Part shown: one piece after another, positions 46,710 to 56,875 of the stretch
How positions within the stretch are numbered: position 1 is the first letter of the stretch
Layout of the letters: each line of letters begins with the position of its first letter
Source of the DNA: Vibrio metschnikovii CIP 69.14
GTDB lineage: Bacteria > Pseudomonadota > Gammaproteobacteria > Enterobacterales > Vibrionaceae
Assembly (NCBI RefSeq): GCF_000176155.1
Contig: NZ_ACZO01000006.1
Location: 992,001-1,056,000 of the forward strand
Direction of reading: 5' to 3'
DNA: 64,000 nucleotides
Program-made: the position numbers and the translations under genes
The notes under the pieces: model-generated
What the model saw: only the letters and a program-made list of their open reading frames with translations
Databases searched by the model: none
What the model was told of the DNA's origin: nothing

Positions 46710-47750
46710 TTAGCCTTGGCGACGTGGGGCTTTAGCTTTACCGCTCGGAGCGCGGGTACCCTGACGGGAGCTCTGCTCTTGTGCACTATTACGAGTACTT
46801 GAACCAGGTTTGCGACGAGCACGTGTAGGTGCATTGCCTGTCGAACCACCGGTCGTTGTCCCATTAGTCACTCGGCTTTTCGGCTTAGCGGTTGTGGTCG
46901 TGATTCGCTCTTCATGACGCTTCACAGCACGACGGATCTTCTGACTACGTGAACGTTCACGTTTGCGCGATGTATTATCTTTCGATTCATCCAGCATGGT
47001 TTCTTTTTCTGGGCGTAGTTCAACGAGATCACGCAAGTAGTTAACTTGTTTAAGATCGAGCTCTACCCATCCACCACGCGGTAATTTCTTATCTAAGAAA
47101 ATATCGCCATAACGCACGCGCTTCAAACGACTTACTGTGGTGCCTTGTGACTCCCACAAACGGCGAACTTCGCGATTACGCCCTTCGTTAATCACCACAT
47201 AGAAGGTATGATTCATACCTTCACCACCCGCATACATAACATCTTCAAAACGAGCCATGCCGTCTTCAAGCTGCACACCGCGCACTAAGTTGCGAATTTT
47301 TTCTTCGTTAATTTCGCCAAAAACTCGAACTAAATATTCACGTTCTACTTGACGGCTTGGGTGCATCAAACGATTAGCCAGCTCACCATCGGTAGTGAAT
47401 AATAGTAAACCGGAAGTATTGGCATCAAGACGCCCAACTGAAATCCAACGTGACCCGCGAATTTTCGGCAAACGGTCAAAGACGGTGCGACGACCTTCAG
47501 GATCGTGACGAGTACACAGCTCACCTTCCGGCTTATAATAAGCCAGCACACGACAGATCACTTCTTCTGGCGCTTTAGCAGAAACGGCATGCCCATCAAT
47601 ACGTACTACGGCGGTTTCATCTTCTAGACGCTCACCGAGTATAGCTACCTTGCCATTAACACTTACACGTCCAGCTCGGATCAGAGCTTCAAGCTCTCGA
47701 CGAGAACCATGACCAGCACGTGCTAAAACTTTTTGTAACTTTTCGCTCAT
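46710..47750 (-). CDS. rluB: 23S rRNA pseudouridine2605 synthase
   Basis: A 346-residue RsuA-type synthase. An S4 RNA-binding domain covers residues 1-55 ([30 protein letters not shown]). The catalytic Asp is D109 in [17 protein letters not shown], and [15 protein letters not shown] follows. The last 100 residues are a Lys/Arg/Ser/Gly-rich, disordered tail that is longer than in E. coli. It modifies U2605 of 23S rRNA. The minus-strand start ATG 47750 suits homologues. Confidence 0.94.
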   Translation of the reverse strand: MSEKLQKVLARAGHGSRRELEALIRAGRVSVNGKVAILGERLEDETAVVRIDGHAVSAKAPEEVICRVLAYYKPEGELCTRHDPEGRRTVFDRLPKIRGSRWISVGRLDANTSGLLLFTTDGELANRLMHPSRQVEREYLVRVFGEINEEKIRNLVRGVQLEDGMARFEDVMYAGGEGMNHTFYVVINEGRNREVRRLWESQGTTVSRLKRVRYGDIFLDKKLPRGGWVELDLKQVNYLRDLVELRPEKETMLDESKDNTSRKRERSRSQKIRRAVKRHEERITTTTAKPKSRVTNGTTTGGSTGNAPTRARRKPGSSTRNSAQEQSSRQGTRAPSGKAKAPRRQG

Positions 47751-47868
47751 TTATCTACCTATGATGTCGTCTTCTCAGACGTCGAATGACAATATGCGAT
47801 CTTAAAATCGCGGTCGAATATTATTGCAAATAATCCAACAAAAAGCATCCGTTTTGTGACTGATGCGA

Positions 47869-48489
47869 TCATTGAAATGGGGTTGGGTCTCCTGCACCTA
47901 AACGTGCAACAACCATTTCATCTTCACTGAAATCAATCACAGTGGTGGGTTGTTCCCCTAAATACCCACCATTGAGAATCACATCAACGAGATGCTCTAA
48001 GCGATCGCGAATCTCTTCCGGATCCGATTCCGTAGTTTCTTTGCCAGGAAGAATCAACGAAGTGGACATTAATGGCTCACCTAACGCCTCTAATAAATCG
48101 AGAGCAATTTTATTATCTGGTACGCGGATACCGATGGTTTTGCGTTTAACATTCATTAAACGACGGGGGACTTCTTTGGTACCCTTGAAAATAAAGGTAT
48201 AGGGGCCCGGTGTGTTATTTTTGAGCAACCGAAACGCGGTATTATCGACTCGTGCATACAAAGATAACTCCGATAAATCGCGACATAATAACGTGAAATT
48301 ATGTTTATCATCCAAACGACGAATTTGACAAATCCGCTCTAAAGCCTGTTTATTTTCTAATTGACAACCCAACGCATAGCCAGAATCCGTTGGGTAGACG
48401 ACAACACCGCCATTACGAATAATCGCAACCGCTTGGTTAATTAAACGTGCTTGTGGGTTTTCAGGATGAACGTAAAAAAATTGGCTCAT
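47869..48489 (-). CDS. yciO: Sua5/YciO/YrdC family protein YciO
   Basis: A 206-residue protein, the same length as E. coli YciO and nearly superimposable: MSQFFYVHPENPQARLINQAV, GGVVVYPTDSGYALGC, NFTLLCRDLSELS, NTPGPYTFIFKGTKEVPRRLM, and TTVIDFSEDEMVV. The fold is that of TsaC (threonylcarbamoyl-AMP synthase), and YciO retains weak related activity, but its real role is unclear. It starts 2 nt after the rnm stop, so the two are co-transcribed. Confidence 0.93.
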   Translation of the reverse strand: MSQFFYVHPENPQARLINQAVAIIRNGGVVVYPTDSGYALGCQLENKQALERICQIRRLDDKHNFTLLCRDLSELSLYARVDNTAFRLLKNNTPGPYTFIFKGTKEVPRRLMNVKRKTIGIRVPDNKIALDLLEALGEPLMSTSLILPGKETTESDPEEIRDRLEHLVDVILNGGYLGEQPTTVIDFSEDEMVVARLGAGDPTPFQ

Positions 48490-48491
48490 GA

Positions 48492-49364
48492 TTATTCCTC
48501 TTCATTGAGTCTCACGACTCTCTGGCTTGGCAGGTGTTGCCACTCTTTCCAAACCGCTTCAACGCCTGCTGGCAACCAAAGATTTCGCCCAAGCTCCATC
48601 CAAGGAGAGGGATAATGAAAGTCGCTGCCTTGCGAAGCGAGTAAATTAAAATGTATTGCGTAATCACCCAGGGTGCGCTTTTCTTGCGGTGCTTGCTGAG
48701 GCTGTGCCACTTCCATAGCATCACCTCCCGCTTCAACAAATGCGCTAATTAAGCGCTTAAGCCATTTCGCCGTCAAGTCATATCGCCCTGGATGGGCTAA
48801 AACAGCCTGTCCCCCAGCGGCATGAATCGCACTGATAGCCTCACTCATACTGCACCAGTTGGGCGGCACGTAGCCGGGATTATTACGGGTTAAGTATTTT
48901 TTAAACACTTGTTGCATGGATTTGACGTAGCCTTGGTCAACGAGCCATTTGGCAAAATGAGCACGAGTGATAGGCGCATCACCAGCGATCCGCTTAACCT
49001 CTTCCAATACCCCTTCTCTCGTCACTTTCGCTAACCGCTCAGCGATCAGCTCAGCACGCCCCACGCGGTGCTGTTTTTGCTCGGTAATTAATTGAGTGAG
49101 GGCGATATTATCGGGATCAATATTTAACCCAACAATATGAATATCTTTATTCTGCCATACCGTAGAAAGCTCAATACCGTTGATTAACGTAATCGGATGC
49201 TGACCAGCTTCAATATAGGCTCGGGCTGGAGCTAAACCATCAATGGTATCGTGATCGGTAATCGCCAATACATCGACATTAAATTCTAACGCGCGATCGA
49301 TCAATTGCTCAGGGCTAAATCGACCGTCTGAAGCAGTCGTATGACTGTGGAGATCTATTTTCAT
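48492..49364 (-). CDS. rnm: RNase AM (5'-3' exoribonuclease, PHP domain)
   Basis: A 290-residue PHP-domain phosphoesterase. Metal-binding motifs: [11 protein letters not shown] at the start, AITDHDT at about residue 35, VLAHPGRY about residue 195, and SQGSDFHYP about residue 245. In E. coli this is YciV/TrpH (now Rnm), which trims the 5' ends of 5S, 16S and 23S rRNA. It is divergent from the trp operon, with the promoters back to back. ATG 49364 is used. Confidence 0.92.
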   Translation of the reverse strand: MKIDLHSHTTASDGRFSPEQLIDRALEFNVDVLAITDHDTIDGLAPARAYIEAGQHPITLINGIELSTVWQNKDIHIVGLNIDPDNIALTQLITEQKQHRVGRAELIAERLAKVTREGVLEEVKRIAGDAPITRAHFAKWLVDQGYVKSMQQVFKKYLTRNNPGYVPPNWCSMSEAISAIHAAGGQAVLAHPGRYDLTAKWLKRLISAFVEAGGDAMEVAQPQQAPQEKRTLGDYAIHFNLLASQGSDFHYPSPWMELGRNLWLPAGVEAVWKEWQHLPSQRVVRLNEEE

Positions 49365-49386
49365 ATCTATTGCCTGTTATTTAGGC

Positions 49387-49421
49387 TTGACTTTCTGCTC
49401 TCGAACTAGTTAACTAGTACG
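49387..49421 (+). promoter_or_regulatory. trp promoter with overlapping TrpR operator
   Basis: TTGACT (-35, 49387-49392) and TTAACT (-10, 49410-49415) are 17 bp apart. The operator CGAACTAGTTAACTAGTACG (49402-49421) covers the -10 and matches the E. coli trp operator as I recall it. TrpR with tryptophan would block it. Confidence 0.95.
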
Positions 49422-49452
49422 AAAATACAAAAGCACCGTATTAAGGCTTCCT

Positions 49453-49563
49453 ATGTTACAAGAATTTAACCAAAACCATAATCACAATTTTAGTGCAGCT
49501 TCTGCTGAACTAACTTGGTGGCGCACTTGGACAAGTTCTTGGTGGGCAACGGTGTATTTCTAA
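49453..49563 (+). CDS. trpL: trp operon leader peptide TrpL
   Basis: A 36-residue ORF with five Trp codons close together: W22, W23, W26, W30 and W31 (TWWRTWTSSWWATVYF). Ribosome stalling there when charged tRNA-Trp is scarce favours the antiterminator. It is followed by the attenuator at 49579. The ORF is below normal gene-caller size. The first 20 residues are His/Asn-rich (NQNHNHNF), a vibrio-like feature. Start ATG 49453 with AAGG about 9 nt upstream. Confidence 0.95.
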   Translation: MLQEFNQNHNHNFSAASAELTWWRTWTSSWWATVYF

Positions 49564-49578
49564 ATCGAATACGCAACT

Positions 49579-49609
49579 AAAAGCCCGCTGATACTGAGCG
49601 GGCTTTTTT
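49579..49609 (+). terminator. trp attenuator terminator
   Basis: AGCCCGCT (49582-49589) and AGCGGGCT (49597-49604) with a 7-nt loop and TTTTT make the terminator arm of the trp attenuator, 19 bp past the TrpL stop. Confidence 0.93.
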
Positions 49610-49633
49610 ATTGACTCAGATCGCTGACTTTTA

Positions 49634-49680
49634 TTATCCCTAAACGACTTGGAGTGACCACTTTCAGTAAAAAGGGATAA
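49634..49680. repeat. Small repeat remnant in the trpE leader
   Basis: TTATCCC (49634-49640) and GGGATAA (49674-49680) are exact inverted ends, with TAAACGACTTGGAGT just inside the left end, as in the reverse of the 128-bp element. It lies between the attenuator and trpE. Confidence 0.6.
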
Positions 49681-49772
49681 CACCTTAGAAATACATCACA
49701 GGACGATTGGGTCAAACACAGGATTATGCGAGTATGCAAAGTAGGAAGAAAACCATTCATCAAGGAAGCTTT

Positions 49773-51338
49773 ATGAACAAAGCTATTGACATTAAACAAC
49801 AAGGGCAGCTTGAGGTTCTTCACACAACGCTACCTTATACACCGGATCCGACGCGTGTCTTCCATGCCTTGTGTGCCGATAAAACCGACTGTTTATTACT
49901 GGAATCCGCGGATATTGAATCAAAACAAGACGTCAAAAGCTTGTTGCTGATTGATGCCGCGGTGCGCATTACTTGCGTCGGTCATAGCGTCACTTTTCAT
50001 GCCCTCACCGATAATGGCCAGCAGTTGGTTGAGTTACTTAAACATAATATTGCTACCGATATTAGCCACCAGCTAGATAATGATACGTTAACCCTGAACT
50101 TCGCCCCACTCAGTGATCAACTAGATGAAGATTCACGCTTGCAAGAAGCCAGTTCATTTGATGCGCTGCGTTTAGTGCAACACAGCTTTGATCTAAGCAA
50201 CCAAGATAAGTATGCGATTTTTCTCGGTGGTTTATTTGCTTATGACTTAGTGGCTAATTTTGAACCTTTAGGCGGCGCAGAGGCCATCGACCAGTGTCCA
50301 GATTATGTGTTTTATGTCGCTGAAACTTTAATGGTCATTGACCATAAAAACGCACACTGCCGCCTACAAGCAACGCTGTTTAGCGCCAATCAAGAGCAAC
50401 GCCAAGTGTTAGCCGCTCGCTTACAAACCATTACGACCCTCAGTGCAGAGTCAAAGCCACTGCCTACAGCACAAAAAGTCGCTGATCTCAGCGTGACCAC
50501 CAATCTTTCTGATGCAGTATTCTGTGAAACGGTCAAGCATTTAAAAACCTTGGTCGTGAAAGGCGATATTTTCCAAGTTGTCCCCTCTCGCCGTTTTATG
50601 CTGCCTTGCCCGTCTCCATTGGCCGCGTATAAAAAACTCAAAGACAGCAACCCAAGCCCATACATGTTTTATATGCAGGACACCCGTTTCACTCTGTTTG
50701 GGGCTTCGCCAGAAAGTGCCTTGAAATACGCAACAAACAGCAATCAAGTCGAGATTTATCCGATCGCCGGTACCCGCCGCCGCGGTAAACGCGCTGATGG
50801 ATCCCTTGATCATGATTTAGACAGTCGTATTGAGCTTGAATTGCGCGGTGATAAAAAAGAAAACGCCGAACACATGATGCTGGTTGATCTGGCAAGAAAT
50901 GATGTGGCACGCATTGCGCAAGCCGGTAGCCGTCACGTAGCTGATTTATTAAAAGTTGACCGTTATAGCCATGTAATGCATTTGGTCTCTCGCGTTGTCG
51001 GTCAGTTGCGTGATGATCTCGATGCCCTACACGCTTACCAAGCTTGTATGAACATGGGCACGTTAACGGGGGCACCGAAGATCCGCGCCATGCAAATTAT
51101 CCGTGAAGTAGAAAAAACACGGCGGGGCAGCTATGGCGGTGCGGTGGGCTATTTAACCGGAGATGGTGATTTAGACACCTGCATCGTCATCCGTTCAGCG
51201 TATGTGGAAAATGGCATCGCACAAGTACAAGCGGGCGCTGGCGTTGTTTATGACTCTGATCCGCAATCCGAAGCCGATGAAACACGCGGTAAAGCCCAAG
51301 CCGTGATCGCGGCGATTCAATCCGCGCATCAGGAGTAA
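49773..51338 (+). CDS. trpE: Anthranilate synthase component I
   Basis: A 521-residue chorismate-using enzyme that makes anthranilate with TrpG. The feedback site LLLESADIESK is near residue 40. The catalytic C-terminal half has PSPYMFYMQD, FGASPESALK, PIAGTRRRGK, DLARNDVARI and GTLTGAPKIRAMQIIREVEKTRRG. ATG 49773 has AAGGAAG upstream; the long reading from 49707 ignores it. Under TrpR and attenuation. Closely followed (4 nt) by trpG. Confidence 0.97.
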   Translation: MNKAIDIKQQGQLEVLHTTLPYTPDPTRVFHALCADKTDCLLLESADIESKQDVKSLLLIDAAVRITCVGHSVTFHALTDNGQQLVELLKHNIATDISHQLDNDTLTLNFAPLSDQLDEDSRLQEASSFDALRLVQHSFDLSNQDKYAIFLGGLFAYDLVANFEPLGGAEAIDQCPDYVFYVAETLMVIDHKNAHCRLQATLFSANQEQRQVLAARLQTITTLSAESKPLPTAQKVADLSVTTNLSDAVFCETVKHLKTLVVKGDIFQVVPSRRFMLPCPSPLAAYKKLKDSNPSPYMFYMQDTRFTLFGASPESALKYATNSNQVEIYPIAGTRRRGKRADGSLDHDLDSRIELELRGDKKENAEHMMLVDLARNDVARIAQAGSRHVADLLKVDRYSHVMHLVSRVVGQLRDDLDALHAYQACMNMGTLTGAPKIRAMQIIREVEKTRRGSYGGAVGYLTGDGDLDTCIVIRSAYVENGIAQVQAGAGVVYDSDPQSEADETRGKAQAVIAAIQSAHQE

Positions 51339-51342
51339 CCTC

Positions 51343-51924
51343 ATGGCGAATATTTTGTTTGTCGATAACTTTGACTCCTTTACCTACAATTTGGTCGATC
51401 AATTTCGTACATTAGGTCATCAAGTGACCATTTATCGTAACCACATTACGGCGCAAACCATTGAACACGCCATCACGCAACTAGATAATCCTTTGCTGGT
51501 GTTATCACCGGGCCCCGGCGCTCCCTCCGCAGCAGGTTGTATGCCAGAACTATTACAACGCTTAAAAGGTAAAGTGCCGATCATCGGTATATGCCTTGGT
51601 CATCAGGCCATCGTTGAAGCCTATGGCGGCACCGTTGCTGGAGCCGGAGACATCGTACATGGCAAAGTGTCAATGATGGAACATCAGCATCACGCGATTT
51701 ATGCCCAGTTGCCCTCACCGATGGCGATTGCGCGTTATCACTCACTGGTCGCAACTCAAGTTCCTGAGTGTTTAACCATCACAGCACAAGTAGACGGTTT
51801 GGTGATGTCTGTTGTCCATGAACAAGACAAGATTTGTGGTTTTCAGTTTCATCCTGAGTCCATCATGACCACCTATGGCGCAACATTGCTTGCCAATGCC
51901 ATTGATTGGGCACTGAGCGAATAA
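51343..51924 (+). CDS. trpG: Anthranilate synthase component II (glutamine amidotransferase)
   Basis: A 193-residue class I amidotransferase. LSPGPGAPSAAG, the catalytic Cys84 in IIGICLGHQAIVEAYGG, and HPESI with the catalytic His and Glu near residue 170. It supplies ammonia from glutamine to TrpE. Unlike E. coli, trpG is not fused to trpD here. ATG 51343 is 4 nt after trpE with GGAG upstream. Confidence 0.96.
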   Translation: MANILFVDNFDSFTYNLVDQFRTLGHQVTIYRNHITAQTIEHAITQLDNPLLVLSPGPGAPSAAGCMPELLQRLKGKVPIIGICLGHQAIVEAYGGTVAGAGDIVHGKVSMMEHQHHAIYAQLPSPMAIARYHSLVATQVPECLTITAQVDGLVMSVVHEQDKICGFQFHPESIMTTYGATLLANAIDWALSE

Positions 51925-51977
51925 GCTCAACCACGATGCTCCGCCTAATTTTATACACAGATTGATAGGGATATTTT

Positions 51978-52976
51978 ATGCAACACATCATCGATAAACT
52001 GTATGCCCAGCAGTCACTTTCGCAACTGGAAAGTCAGCAGCTATTTGATGTCATCATTCGTGGTGAACTTGATCCCATTTTAATGGCAGCAGTATTAACC
52101 GCCTTAAAAATGAAAGGCGAAACACCGGATGAAATCGCTGGCGCGGCGCAAGCTTTGCTTGCTAACGCTGAACCGTTCCCACGTCCAGACTATGACTTTG
52201 CGGATATCGTCGGCACCGGTGGCGATGGTGCAAACACCTTTAATATTTCCACCACTGCCGCTTTTGTCGCCGCTGCATGCGGCGTGAAAGTCGCCAAGCA
52301 CGGTAATCGAGGCGTTTCCAGTAAATCGGGCTCTTCCGATCTGTTGGACTCTTTTGGTATCAACCTTGCGATGAGCGCCGAACAAACTCGTCAAGCCATG
52401 GATGAGTTAGGCGTGGCTTTTTTATTTGCACCTCAATATCACAAAGGGGTTCGCCATGCGATGCCCGTTCGTCAAACTCTGAAAACACGCACCATTTTCA
52501 ATATCTTAGGGCCTTTGATTAATCCGGCTCGGCCATCGATTCAACTGATGGGCGTTTACAGCCCTGAGCTAGTATTGCCAATCGCCCAAACCATGTTACA
52601 AATGGGGCTGCAACGTGCTGCCGTAGTACATGGCAGCGGTCTGGATGAGGTTGCCATTCATGGCGAAACTTTAGTTGCAGAAATTCGCCATGGTGAGATT
52701 ATTCAATATACCTTGACCCCTGAAGATTTTGGCCTCGATTCATACCCTCTTTCAGCTATTCAAGGGGGTGAGCCGGCAGAAAATCGCGCCATTATTACTC
52801 ATCTTTTAACGGGGAAAGGTAGCGATGCTCAACTGGCTGCGGTTGCGGTGAATGTCGCACTGCTGCTACGCCTGTTTGATCGTGACGATCTCAAAGCGAA
52901 CGCCCAGTTAGCCATCGACGTGATGAACTCGGGTAAAGCGTTTCAACTGGTTCAACAATTAGCACAAAGAGGTTAA
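51978..52976 (+). CDS. trpD: Anthranilate phosphoribosyltransferase
   Basis: A 332-residue enzyme adding phosphoribose to anthranilate. Seen: the PRPP-binding [80 protein letters not shown], and [17 protein letters not shown] 51978, third structural gene of the operon. trpC starts 5 nt after its stop. Confidence 0.97.
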   Translation: MQHIIDKLYAQQSLSQLESQQLFDVIIRGELDPILMAAVLTALKMKGETPDEIAGAAQALLANAEPFPRPDYDFADIVGTGGDGANTFNISTTAAFVAAACGVKVAKHGNRGVSSKSGSSDLLDSFGINLAMSAEQTRQAMDELGVAFLFAPQYHKGVRHAMPVRQTLKTRTIFNILGPLINPARPSIQLMGVYSPELVLPIAQTMLQMGLQRAAVVHGSGLDEVAIHGETLVAEIRHGEIIQYTLTPEDFGLDSYPLSAIQGGEPAENRAIITHLLTGKGSDAQLAAVAVNVALLLRLFDRDDLKANAQLAIDVMNSGKAFQLVQQLAQRG

Positions 52977-52981
52977 ATCGT

Positions 52982-54391
52982 ATGTCTGAGCAACTCTCTG
53001 AACATATTTCAATCCAAGATACTCAGATGGCCGAAGTATTAGCTAAAATCGTGCAAGATAAGTACCTCTGGGTTGAACAGCGCAAAATCAAACAACCGCT
53101 GGTGAGTTTTCAAGCCTTGCTGACACCAGCCGATCGCTCATTTTATGACGCCCTCAGCCCAGAGAAGACGCGCTTTATTTTAGAATGTAAAAAAGCCTCG
53201 CCTTCGAAAGGGTTGATTCGCGAAGATTTTGATTTGGATTATATTGCCTCGGTTTATCATCAATACGCAGATGTGATTTCCGTCTTAACCGATGAAAAAT
53301 ATTTCCAAGGTAATGTCGAGTTTATCCCTCGTATCCGGGGGCAAGTGAGTCAGCCAATCCTGTGTAAAGATTTTATGGTTGACCCTTATCAAGTGTATTT
53401 GGCTCGTCATTATGGCGCTGATGCGATTTTATTAATGCTATCGGTACTCGATGATCAGCAGTATCAGCACTTAGCCGCAATTGCTCACCAACTGGGTATG
53501 GGCGTATTAACCGAAGTCAGTGATCACGCTGAATTAACGCGCGCCATCAACCTAGAAGCCAAAGTGGTCGGCATTAATAATCGTAACTTGCGCGATCTCT
53601 CCACCGATCTCAATCGCACTAAGCAATTAGCGCCCCTATTGCCCAAAGGGACAATCATCATTTCAGAATCGGGGATCTATCACCATCAACAAGTGCGTGA
53701 TCTCGCCCATTATGCCAGTGGCTTTTTAATCGGCAGCTCACTGATGGCCGAACAAAATCTTGAACTGGCGGCGCGCAAAATCATCCTCGGTGAAAATAAA
53801 GTCTGCGGCTTAACCCATGCCGATGATGCCGCCAAAGCTTATCAAGCCGGAGCCGTCTTTGGCGGGTTAATTTTTGTGTCTAAGTCACCACGTTATGTGG
53901 ATATTGAACAGGCACGGCTCATCATGAGCGGCGCACCTCTGCACTACGTAGGGGTATTTCAAAATCATCCACTGCCAGAGGTGGTCGATATCGCGCAGCA
54001 GCTATCGCTCAAAGCGGTTCAGTTGCATGGTAATGAAGACCAAGCTTACGTTGATCAATTAAGAATGCAATTAGCCAATGAGATTGAGATCTGGAAAGCC
54101 TATGGCGTCAGTGATAGCAAGCCAAAAACTCTGCAGCGCCATATTGATCGTCATCTGTTTGATAGCCAAGTCGGTGCTCAATCCGGTGGCACAGGACAAG
54201 CTTTTAACTGGCAACTGCTCGATGAGGTCAATAACGTGATGCTCGCTGGAGGAATAAGCCCAGACAACGCTCAGCAGGCGGCAAGCCTTGGCTGTTTGGG
54301 ATTAGATCTTAATTCAGGAGTAGAAAGTCAACCTGGTAAAAAAGATCAACAGAAACTGAATTTAGCATTTCGTGCCATTAGGCATTATTAA
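52982..54391 (+). CDS. trpCF: Bifunctional indole-3-glycerol-phosphate synthase / phosphoribosylanthranilate isomerase
   Basis: A 469-residue fusion. Residues about 20-270 are IGPS (FILECKKASPSKGLIREDFD, CKDFMVDPYQVYLARHYGADAILLM, VGINNRNLRDL, ISESGI). Residues about 275-469 are PRAI (KVCGLTHADDAAKAYQAGA, VQLHGNED, LAGGISPDNAQQA, LDLNSGVESQPGKKD). It performs steps three and four of the pathway as in enterobacteria. ATG 52982. Confidence 0.96.
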   Translation: MSEQLSEHISIQDTQMAEVLAKIVQDKYLWVEQRKIKQPLVSFQALLTPADRSFYDALSPEKTRFILECKKASPSKGLIREDFDLDYIASVYHQYADVISVLTDEKYFQGNVEFIPRIRGQVSQPILCKDFMVDPYQVYLARHYGADAILLMLSVLDDQQYQHLAAIAHQLGMGVLTEVSDHAELTRAINLEAKVVGINNRNLRDLSTDLNRTKQLAPLLPKGTIIISESGIYHHQQVRDLAHYASGFLIGSSLMAEQNLELAARKIILGENKVCGLTHADDAAKAYQAGAVFGGLIFVSKSPRYVDIEQARLIMSGAPLHYVGVFQNHPLPEVVDIAQQLSLKAVQLHGNEDQAYVDQLRMQLANEIEIWKAYGVSDSKPKTLQRHIDRHLFDSQVGAQSGGTGQAFNWQLLDEVNNVMLAGGISPDNAQQAASLGCLGLDLNSGVESQPGKKDQQKLNLAFRAIRHY

Positions 54392-54499
54392 TCACCGATT
54401 TGCGCATACACAATAGTCCAAACCACCAACTAGGGTGGCAAACGACGCCAATAGCAAGAGAATCATGCGCAACCAATGACAAGACAAAGGATACGAATC

Positions 54500-55690
54500 A
54501 TGGCAAAGCTTAATGCCTATTTTGGCGAATACGGTGGTCAATATGTACCACAAATTTTAGTCCCTGCGCTGGATCAGTTAGAACAAGCCTTTATTGATGC
54601 GCAGGAAGACCCTGACTTTCGCGCTGAATTTATGACCTTGTTGCAAGAGTATGCCGGTCGCCCAACCGCTCTAACCCTAACCCGCAATCTCACTAAGGGC
54701 ACCAAAACCAAGCTATATCTAAAACGAGAAGATTTATTGCACGGCGGCGCGCACAAAACCAACCAAGTTCTTGGCCAAGCCTTGCTAGCAAAACGGATGG
54801 GCAAACATGAAATCATCGCCGAAACCGGCGCCGGGCAACACGGGGTAGCCACCGCGCTCGCTTGCGCGCTACTTGGACTGAAATGTCGCGTTTACATGGG
54901 CGCTAAGGACGTTGAGCGCCAAAGCCCGAACGTCTTTCGTATGAAACTGATGGGCGCAGAAGTTATCCCTGTTCATTCTGGTTCGGCAACCTTAAAAGAT
55001 GCCTGTAATGAGGCGCTGCGTGATTGGTCTGCTACTTATGAAACGACTCACTATTTACTCGGTACGGCGGCAGGCCCACACCCTTTCCCGACCATAGTCC
55101 GTGAATTTCAACGCATCATTGGTGAAGAAACTAAGCTGCAAATTTTGGCTCGTGAAGGACGCTTACCTGATGCCGTATTAGCCTGTATCGGCGGCGGCTC
55201 TAACGCGATTGGTATGTTCGCCGATTTTATTGATGAACCTAACGTACGTTTGATTGGTATTGAGCCAGCAGGAAAAGGCATTGATACCCATCAACACGGC
55301 GCGCCACTCAAACACGGTAAAACGGGGATCTTTTTTGGTATGAAAGCGCCACTGATGCAAGATTCGTATGGCCAAGTCGAAGAGTCCTATTCGGTTTCTG
55401 CTGGGTTGGATTTTCCATCCGTTGGCCCGCAGCACGCGCACCTTAATGCCATTGGCCGCGCAGAATATGAAAGCATTACCGATGATGAGGCGCTAGAGGC
55501 GTTTCAATCTATCGCGCGTAATGAAGGCATCATCGCGGCTTTGGAATCCTCACACGCTCTCGCTTATGCGGTAAAAATGGCGTATGCCGAGCCCGATAAA
55601 GAGCAGTTACTGGTCGTCAATTTATCTGGTCGTGGTGATAAAGATATCTTCACCGTCCATCAATTATTAGAAGAACGAGGCGCACTATAA
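54500..55690 (+). CDS. trpB: Tryptophan synthase beta chain
   Basis: A 396-residue PLP enzyme joining indole and serine. K86 in [10 protein letters not shown] holds PLP, with [25 protein letters not shown] and the C-terminal [11 protein letters not shown] 54500 ([17 protein letters not shown]) agrees with the family; the reading from 54476 adds residues absent elsewhere. The gap of about 108 bp after trpCF is the longest in the operon but shows no terminator. Confidence 0.97.
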   Translation: MAKLNAYFGEYGGQYVPQILVPALDQLEQAFIDAQEDPDFRAEFMTLLQEYAGRPTALTLTRNLTKGTKTKLYLKREDLLHGGAHKTNQVLGQALLAKRMGKHEIIAETGAGQHGVATALACALLGLKCRVYMGAKDVERQSPNVFRMKLMGAEVIPVHSGSATLKDACNEALRDWSATYETTHYLLGTAAGPHPFPTIVREFQRIIGEETKLQILAREGRLPDAVLACIGGGSNAIGMFADFIDEPNVRLIGIEPAGKGIDTHQHGAPLKHGKTGIFFGMKAPLMQDSYGQVEESYSVSAGLDFPSVGPQHAHLNAIGRAEYESITDDEALEAFQSIARNEGIIAALESSHALAYAVKMAYAEPDKEQLLVVNLSGRGDKDIFTVHQLLEERGAL

Positions 55691-56502
55691 TGGATCGTTA
55701 TCAACATTTATTCCAACGTTTGGCAGCACAGAACCAAGGCGCTTTTGTTCCGTTTGTCACCATTGGCGACCCTAACCCCCAGCAGTCGCTACGTATTATG
55801 CAAACCCTGGTTGAAGCCGGAGCCGATGCACTAGAGCTGGGTATGCCATTTTCAGATCCCTTGGCGGATGGCCCGACTATTCAAGGGGCGAATATTCGCG
55901 CGTTAGCATCCGGTACCACACCCGATCAATGCTTTGAGCTGATCAGCACCATTCGAGCACAATATCCTGATTTACCCATTGGTTTATTAATGTATGCCAA
56001 CTTGGTCTACGCTCGCGGCATCGATAATTTTTATCAACGCTGCCAACAAGCGGGTGTTGATTCAGTGTTAATCGCTGACGTCCCCACCAATGAAAGTGCT
56101 GAGTTTGTGACCGCAGCGAAAAAATACGCCATTCATCCAATTTTTATTGCACCACCTACCGCCAGTGATGAGACCTTACAATCGGTTGCAGAGCTAGGTA
56201 GCGGCTATACCTACCTTTTATCTCGCTCAGGGGTAACGGGCGCAGAAACCAAAGCCAATATGCCCGTTCACGCCTTACTCGATCGCCTTAACCAATTTTC
56301 AGCGCCTCCAGCGTTACTCGGTTTTGGCATTTCAGAGCCAGAACAAGTCAAACAGGCCATTGAGGCTGGCGCTGCTGGGGCGATTTCTGGCTCGGCGGTA
56401 GTAAAAATTATCGAGCAACATCTTGCCGAACCCGAAGTGATGCTGGATGAACTGAAAACTTTTATTTCGGCAATGAAAAACGCTACTCAACGCGATAACT
56501 AA
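55690..56502 (+). CDS. trpA: Tryptophan synthase alpha chain
   Basis: A 270-residue TIM barrel that cleaves indoleglycerol phosphate. Catalytic E49 and D60 are in [21 protein letters not shown]. The phosphate-binding part is [11 protein letters not shown] and [10 protein letters not shown]. Its ATG overlaps the trpB stop (TAATG). Last gene of the operon, closed at 56532. Confidence 0.97.
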   Translation: MDRYQHLFQRLAAQNQGAFVPFVTIGDPNPQQSLRIMQTLVEAGADALELGMPFSDPLADGPTIQGANIRALASGTTPDQCFELISTIRAQYPDLPIGLLMYANLVYARGIDNFYQRCQQAGVDSVLIADVPTNESAEFVTAAKKYAIHPIFIAPPTASDETLQSVAELGSGYTYLLSRSGVTGAETKANMPVHALLDRLNQFSAPPALLGFGISEPEQVKQAIEAGAAGAISGSAVVKIIEQHLAEPEVMLDELKTFISAMKNATQRDN

Positions 56503-56531
56503 TTATCCGCTAAGTACTTAGCGTTTCACTG

Positions 56532-56557
56532 AGGCGGCCTTATGGTCGCCTATTTTT
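56532..56557 (+). terminator. trp operon terminator
   Basis: AGGCGGCC (56532-56539) pairs with GGTCGCCT (56544-56551) with one wobble, then ATTTTTT. The rest of 56558-56875 is AT-rich and without a gene; it would hold the nhaA promoter, which I could not place. Confidence 0.85.
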
Positions 56558-56875
56558 TCGCTTCCTTTTATCTACAAACCCAGTCTATTTTTCTCTCACT
56601 TCCTCTTCTGGTGACAAATGTGAACTGACTCCAAGTATTCACTTTTCACCCTTCAATTTACGCTCCAATTCGGAAATCCCGATTGTTAAACAAGATTTAA
56701 TCGATATAAACGAGACGAATATTTTTACAGTCAACTATCATAGGCTCAGATGTTGAGTTTTTACTCTGACAATGCCCAAGACCAATGTTGATAGAAGACT
56801 TAACGTTTCATTACACGACTAGATTGAAACTATCGGCTATAGCAATACTAAAAAAATAACAATGGAAGAATGACA

